Source of the DNA: Pseudomonadota bacterium
GTDB taxonomy: Bacteria; Myxococcota; Myxococcia; Myxococcales; Anaeromyxobacteraceae
Direction: 5' to 3'
Length of the DNA: 8,407 bases
Assembly: GCA_023428085.1 (NCBI GenBank)
Contig: JAEYZK010000135.1
Span: 1-8,407 of the forward strand
Of the stretch, positions 5,423 through 8,407 are shown piece by piece. Made by a program: the position numbers and the translations under genes. Position 1 is the stretch's first letter. Each line of letters opens with the position of its first letter. The notes under the pieces were generated by a model. That model was not told where the DNA came from. It ran no database searches and worked only from the letters and a program-made list of their open reading frames with translations.

Positions 5423-6358
5423 ATGACCCGCTCCCAGCTCGAGGGCGCCCTGTACGGCCTCCTCGTCGGCGACGCCCTGGGCGTGCCGTACGAGTTCCAC
5501 GCTCCGCAGGAGCTCCCGCCGCGCCAGCGGCTCGAGCTCGCCCCGCCCGCGGGGTTCGCGCGCGCCCACGCCGGCGTGCCGCCCGGCACCTGGTCCGACG
5601 ACGGCGCGCACGCGCTCTGCCTGCTGGCGTCGCTGCTCGAGCGCGGCCGGCTCGACCTCGAGGACCTCGGCCGGCGCCTCGTGCGCTGGCACGACGAGGG
5701 GTACCTCGCGGTGGACGGCCGCGTCTTCGACGTCGGCATCCAGACCCACGGGGCGATCGCCGCGCTCCGCGCCGGCGCGCCCGCGCACGAGGCCGGCCCC
5801 GCGCGCGAGCGGGACAACGGCAACGGCTCGCTGATGCGCGTCCTCCCGCTCGCGCTCTGGCACCGCGGCCCCGACGCGGAGCTGGTCCACGACGCGTGCC
5901 TTCAGTCGTGCGTCACGCACGGGCACCCGCGCGCGCAGGCGGCCTGCGCGCTGTACTGCCTGTGGGCGCGCTCGATCGCGGAGGGCAGGCCCGCGGAGCC
6001 CGACGGCTGGGCGGACGCGACCGCGCGGCTGCGGCGGGCGCTCGCCGGCGAGGCGAGCCTCGCCGCCGAGCTCGAGGCTTCCCTCCGCCCGGACGATCCG
6101 CCGGCGGGGCAGGGCACGGGGTACGTCGTGGACTGCCTGCGGTCCGCGCGCCTCGCGGTGGCCGCCGGGCCGTACGAGGTCGCGGTGCGCGCCGCGATCG
6201 CGCTCGGGAACGACACGGACACGACCGCCGCGGTCACCGGCGGTGTCGCCGGCCTGCGGGACGGGATCGAGGCGATCCCGCGGCGCTGGCTGGACGGGCT
6301 GCGCGGGAAGGAGCTGTGCGCGCCGCTCGTCGAGGCGCTCGTGGCGCGGGCGGCGTGA
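5423..6358 (+). CDS. ADP-ribosylglycohydrolase (ARH/DraG family)
   Basis: This 311-residue, all-helical, magnesium-dependent hydrolase cleaves the glycosidic bond between ADP-ribose (or a related ribosyl group) and an acceptor; it is cytoplasmic. The N-terminal GALYGLLVGDALGVPYEF (8-25) is the family opening. The first metal motif is WSDDG (57-61), with Ser58, Asp59 and Asp60 where most relatives have Thr-Asp-Asp-Thr. The second is GNDTDTTAA (262-270), with Asp264, Asp266 and Thr267. NGNGSLMRVLPL (132-143) and CVTHGHPRA (163-171) line the substrate pocket in family structures. All ligands are therefore present and activity is likely. Length is typical of DraG-like enzymes, but no nitrogenase, DraT or ADP-ribosyltransferase gene is near. 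It lies 9 bp after the kinase stop with only a weak ribosome site, so coupled translation is likely. It converges on the caspase-like gene with 9 bp between the stops. Confidence 0.95.
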   Translation: MTRSQLEGALYGLLVGDALGVPYEFHAPQELPPRQRLELAPPAGFARAHAGVPPGTWSDDGAHALCLLASLLERGRLDLEDLGRRLVRWHDEGYLAVDGRVFDVGIQTHGAIAALRAGAPAHEAGPARERDNGNGSLMRVLPLALWHRGPDAELVHDACLQSCVTHGHPRAQAACALYCLWARSIAEGRPAEPDGWADATARLRRALAGEASLAAELEASLRPDDPPAGQGTGYVVDCLRSARLAVAAGPYEVAVRAAIALGNDTDTTAAVTGGVAGLRDGIEAIPRRWLDGLRGKELCAPLVEALVARAA

Positions 6359-6367
6359 CCCGCGGGC

Positions 6368-7939
6368 CTACAGCCGCGCGCCGAGGCCGACCGCCGCCCG
6401 GAAGGTGAACGAGGTCTCGAGCGCGTCGGGCTCCGGGTCCTCGTTCCGCACCGGGATGAGGTACATGGGGGCCGCGCCGGTCACGGAGAGGAAGGCGCGG
6501 CGGCCGACGTCGCGCGAGATCACCGCCACCGGGGCGACCTGCAGGGCGAGGCCGGTCTCCGGCCGCCGGACGGTGCGCGTCTCGGAGCGGTACTGCTTGT
6601 GGATGATCGACGGTCCGGCGATCGCCCCGAGCTCGAGGGAGAAGCCCGCGAGATCCCACGCGTGCGTCGCGCCGAACTCGAGGTCGAAGGTGCTCGCGGT
6701 GGTCCAGACCTCCGGGGACCCGCGGAACCGGCTCACGCACCAGCCGAGGCGGGCCTGGATGGTGACCTCCCGGAGGGCGATCGACGTGCCGGCGGCCGCG
6801 CCGGCGCACGGTGCGCCCTCGACCGCGACGGGGCTGCGCCCGCGGGCCTCGAGCTCGAGCGCGTACGCCGATCGCGCCGAGGGGAGGCCGCCCTTGCGGA
6901 CGAGCCGCGCGTACGAGAGCCGCTCGAGCCGCGCCGGGTCGATCGCCGTCGTCGCCCCCGCCGCGGCGGCGACCGCGCCCTCGAGGAGCTCGTCGCGCCC
7001 GCGCCCGCGCACGAAGTAGGTGCCCGCGCGCAGGCTGAGGCGCCGGACCCGATCGTCGCGCCCGATCTCGCCGATGACGGGGCCCTCCAGCGATCCCGCG
7101 AAGACCAGCCAGGTGCGGCCGGGGGGGAACTCGAGCCAGCCGCGGCGCGGGTCGGTCCGCTCGAGCGTGGCGAGCACCACGTCGCCGTGGCCGCGGACGT
7201 CGTAGCGGAAGGTCGGGTGCTGGAGCCCCGCCAGCGAGCGGCTCGAGCCGCGGACGGTCGCGTCGTAGGCGTGGCGGTACGCCTCCTCGAGCGTCACGAG
7301 GCCGTCCGCGTCCGCGTCGGCGGCGCCGAGGAGGCCGGAGACGAGCGCGTGGGTGAAGAAGCTCCCGCGGAGCTCGTCGGACTCCTGGCTGTCCTCCGAG
7401 GCGGCGCTCGACGTGAGGAACACCGCGCCCTCGCCCGGGAGCCGCTCGCTCACGGCGAGCTCGAACGGCGCGATGGGCGCCCCGCCCTTCACGCGGGTGA
7501 GCGCGCCCGAGCGGCAGGCGTCCAGCACCAGCATGCGGAACCCGGCCGCCGAGCCGCGCACGAGCTGCTCCAGCTCGGCGAGCTCGAGCGCGCTCGCGCC
7601 CAGGTGGAGCGCGGCCGCGTCCGCGTGCCCCGAGTAGTAGACGAGGAGCATGGTCTCGCGGGCGGACCCGCGGATGCGCTGGTTGACGGCGATGAGCGCC
7701 CGGCGGACGGTGTCCGCGTCGCGGCCGCGGAGCAGCACCAGGTTCTCCGGCCGGACCCCGCCCACGTCCTGGAGGACCCCGGCCACGCGGCCGGCGTCGG
7801 TCTCCGCCCAGCGGAGCGGCAGCTGCCCCGGCTGCCCCTCGTCGTTCCCCACCACCACCGCGAACCGCTCCACCTGCGCGGCGCCGAGCGCCGGCAGGGC
7901 GAGCAGCGCGGCCCCGATCAGCGCTTGACGAAGGTCCAT
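6368..7939 (-). CDS. Exported caspase-family (C14) protein with EF-hand and beta-rich C-terminus
   Basis: This encodes a 523-residue protein. A signal peptide (residues 1 to about 21, MDLRQ then LIGAALLALPALGA) directs export. The caspase-like domain (about 25-255) starts FAVVVGNDEG and carries the catalytic His105 in YYSGH and Cys142 in DACRSG. An exact EF-hand loop lies within its C-terminal part: Asp208, Asp210, Asp212, Gly213 and Glu219. A PEGA-like region follows (about 268-350, with LRAGTYFVRGRG and ARLVRKGG). Residues 385-523 alternate as amphipathic strands and could be a small outer-membrane barrel, although the last residue is Leu, not Phe. It probably cleaves proteins after basic residues in the periplasm, perhaps under calcium control; this is inference. 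The ATG at 7939 is set by AGGTGA (7944-7949, complement) 4 bases upstream; a TTG at 7954 is the alternative. The start overlaps the upstream gene by 22 bp. Confidence 0.9.
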   Translation of the reverse strand: MDLRQALIGAALLALPALGAAQVERFAVVVGNDEGQPGQLPLRWAETDAGRVAGVLQDVGGVRPENLVLLRGRDADTVRRALIAVNQRIRGSARETMLLVYYSGHADAAALHLGASALELAELEQLVRGSAAGFRMLVLDACRSGALTRVKGGAPIAPFELAVSERLPGEGAVFLTSSAASEDSQESDELRGSFFTHALVSGLLGAADADADGLVTLEEAYRHAYDATVRGSSRSLAGLQHPTFRYDVRGHGDVVLATLERTDPRRGWLEFPPGRTWLVFAGSLEGPVIGEIGRDDRVRRLSLRAGTYFVRGRGRDELLEGAVAAAAGATTAIDPARLERLSYARLVRKGGLPSARSAYALELEARGRSPVAVEGAPCAGAAAGTSIALREVTIQARLGWCVSRFRGSPEVWTTASTFDLEFGATHAWDLAGFSLELGAIAGPSIIHKQYRSETRTVRRPETGLALQVAPVAVISRDVGRRAFLSVTGAAPMYLIPVRNEDPEPDALETSFTFRAAVGLGARL

Positions 7940-8407
7940 CGGGTCACCTGGCAACCGCCGGGCGCGGCGCCCGCGGCGGCGGCCTCCACGAGCGCGCGCA
8001 CCGGCGCGAGCTCCAGGGGCCGGTCGCAGAAGAGGCCGAAGACCTGCTCTTCACCGACCGTCGCGTCGAGGCGCGTCGCGAGCGGGAGCGCCACGTCCGC
8101 CCCTGCCTGCACCTGCGCCGCCCGGGCTCCCTCCGGGAAGTAGACGGAGGCGCGGCCCGCGGGGTCGAGGCTCAGCACCGCGACGTACGCCGGCTCCGGC
8201 AGCGAGACCGCGAAGCGGACCGCGTCGCCCGCCGCCACCTCCTCGCCGGGCGCCGCCCGGCGGACCGCGCCGCCGTGGCGGACGTACATCGCGAGCGCCG
8301 GCGCGGCGCCCTTGATCCTCGTCCCGGCGGGCTCCGGCGGGGGGAGGAGGAAGAGCGCAGCCGCCGCAGCGGCCGCGGCCAGCGCGCCGCCGGCGGCGAC
8401 CCACCGG
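7918..8407 (-). CDS. Membrane-anchored DUF4384-like protein (partial, 5' end outside window)
   Basis: The frame ending at 7918 stays open to the window edge, giving 162 visible residues without the N-terminus. The first visible part is WVAAGGALAAAAAAAALFLL, a single transmembrane helix, then a proline-rich linker (PPPEPAG). A domain resembling DUF4384 then follows: FVRHGG-like YVRHGG, VAAGDAVRFAVSLPEPAYVAVLSLDPAG and ASVYFPEG, ending in FGLFCDRP...GGCQVTRWTFVKR with two conserved-looking cysteines. In myxobacteria such proteins resemble anti-sigma-factor partners, with a cytoplasmic N-terminal part, one helix and an extracytoplasmic DUF4384. They commonly precede a caspase gene, often with an ECF sigma factor further upstream; that is from memory and must be tested outside the window. 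ATG 8289 is not a likely start, since it lies after the helix. It overlaps the caspase gene by 22 bp, so the two are co-translated. Confidence 0.75.
   Translation of the reverse strand, partial: RWVAAGGALAAAAAAAALFLLPPPEPAGTRIKGAAPALAMYVRHGGAVRRAAPGEEVAAGDAVRFAVSLPEPAYVAVLSLDPAGRASVYFPEGARAAQVQAGADVALPLATRLDATVGEEQVFGLFCDRPLELAPVRALVEAAAAGAAPGGCQVTRWTFVKR

Noticed and set aside
3154..5823. Minus-strand open frame of nearly 900 codons under the aldolase, kinase and glycohydrolase genes
   Set aside because: The three sense genes carry complete catalytic motifs; the antisense product is low-complexity and unlike any protein I know.
4405..6408. Plus-strand frame of over 660 codons overlapping the kinase and glycohydrolase
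   Set aside because: It is a frame-shifted shadow of both genes, dominated by Arg, Gly, Ala and Pro, with no recognisable domain.
6599..8143. Plus-strand open frame of over 500 codons opposite the caspase gene
   Set aside because: It is antisense to a gene with clear signal peptide, His/Cys dyad and EF-hand; its composition is Arg/Glu/Ala/Gly repeats typical of shadow frames.

Overview
The window is very GC-rich, with G or C at nearly every third codon position, so long antisense reading frames appear by chance. Its gene content suggests a myxobacterium, most likely Anaeromyxobacter or a close relative: a membrane-anchored DUF4384-type protein overlapping a secreted caspase-like protein, a SIMPL protein, a cyclase-family hydrolase, and GC-rich hairpin repeats between genes. 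This assignment is inferred from style and content; the window holds no rRNA or other marker gene.

Layout: positions 1-159 (+) encode the last 52 residues of a DDE transposase, followed by what is probably the IS right end. Next come a periplasmic SIMPL/DUF541 protein (313-1053, -) and, divergently, an aldo/keto reductase of the YdbC type (1202-2086, +). A cyclase/kynurenine-formamidase-like metal hydrolase (2123-2764, -) converges on the reductase. The 611-bp gap from 2765 to 3375 has two parts. At about 2948-3147 there is a lower-GC, strongly structured segment with a candidate promoter and a very good hairpin terminator, which I read as a candidate non-coding RNA. At 3157-3346 there is an island of short GC-rich hairpins of REP type.

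The centre of the window is a tight three-gene operon on the + strand: a class I aldolase-like protein (3376-4380), a PfkB/ribokinase-family sugar kinase (4388-5413) and an ADP-ribosylglycohydrolase (5423-6358). The intergenic gaps are 7 and 9 bp. Kinase plus class I aldolase is the logic of known sugar-phosphate pathways (LacC/LacD, YihV/YihT, IolC with its aldolase). The added ADP-ribosylglycohydrolase suggests a route that splits an N- or O-ribosyl-type glycoside, phosphorylates the released sugar and cleaves it. This is the best candidate for an undescribed system here, but the substrate is unknown.

The right end is a minus-strand operon converging on that cluster. A partial membrane-anchored DUF4384-like protein runs off the right edge and overlaps by 22 bp an exported caspase-family protein. 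The latter has a His/Cys dyad, a perfect EF-hand loop, a PEGA-like middle and a beta-rich, possibly outer-membrane-barrel C-terminus.
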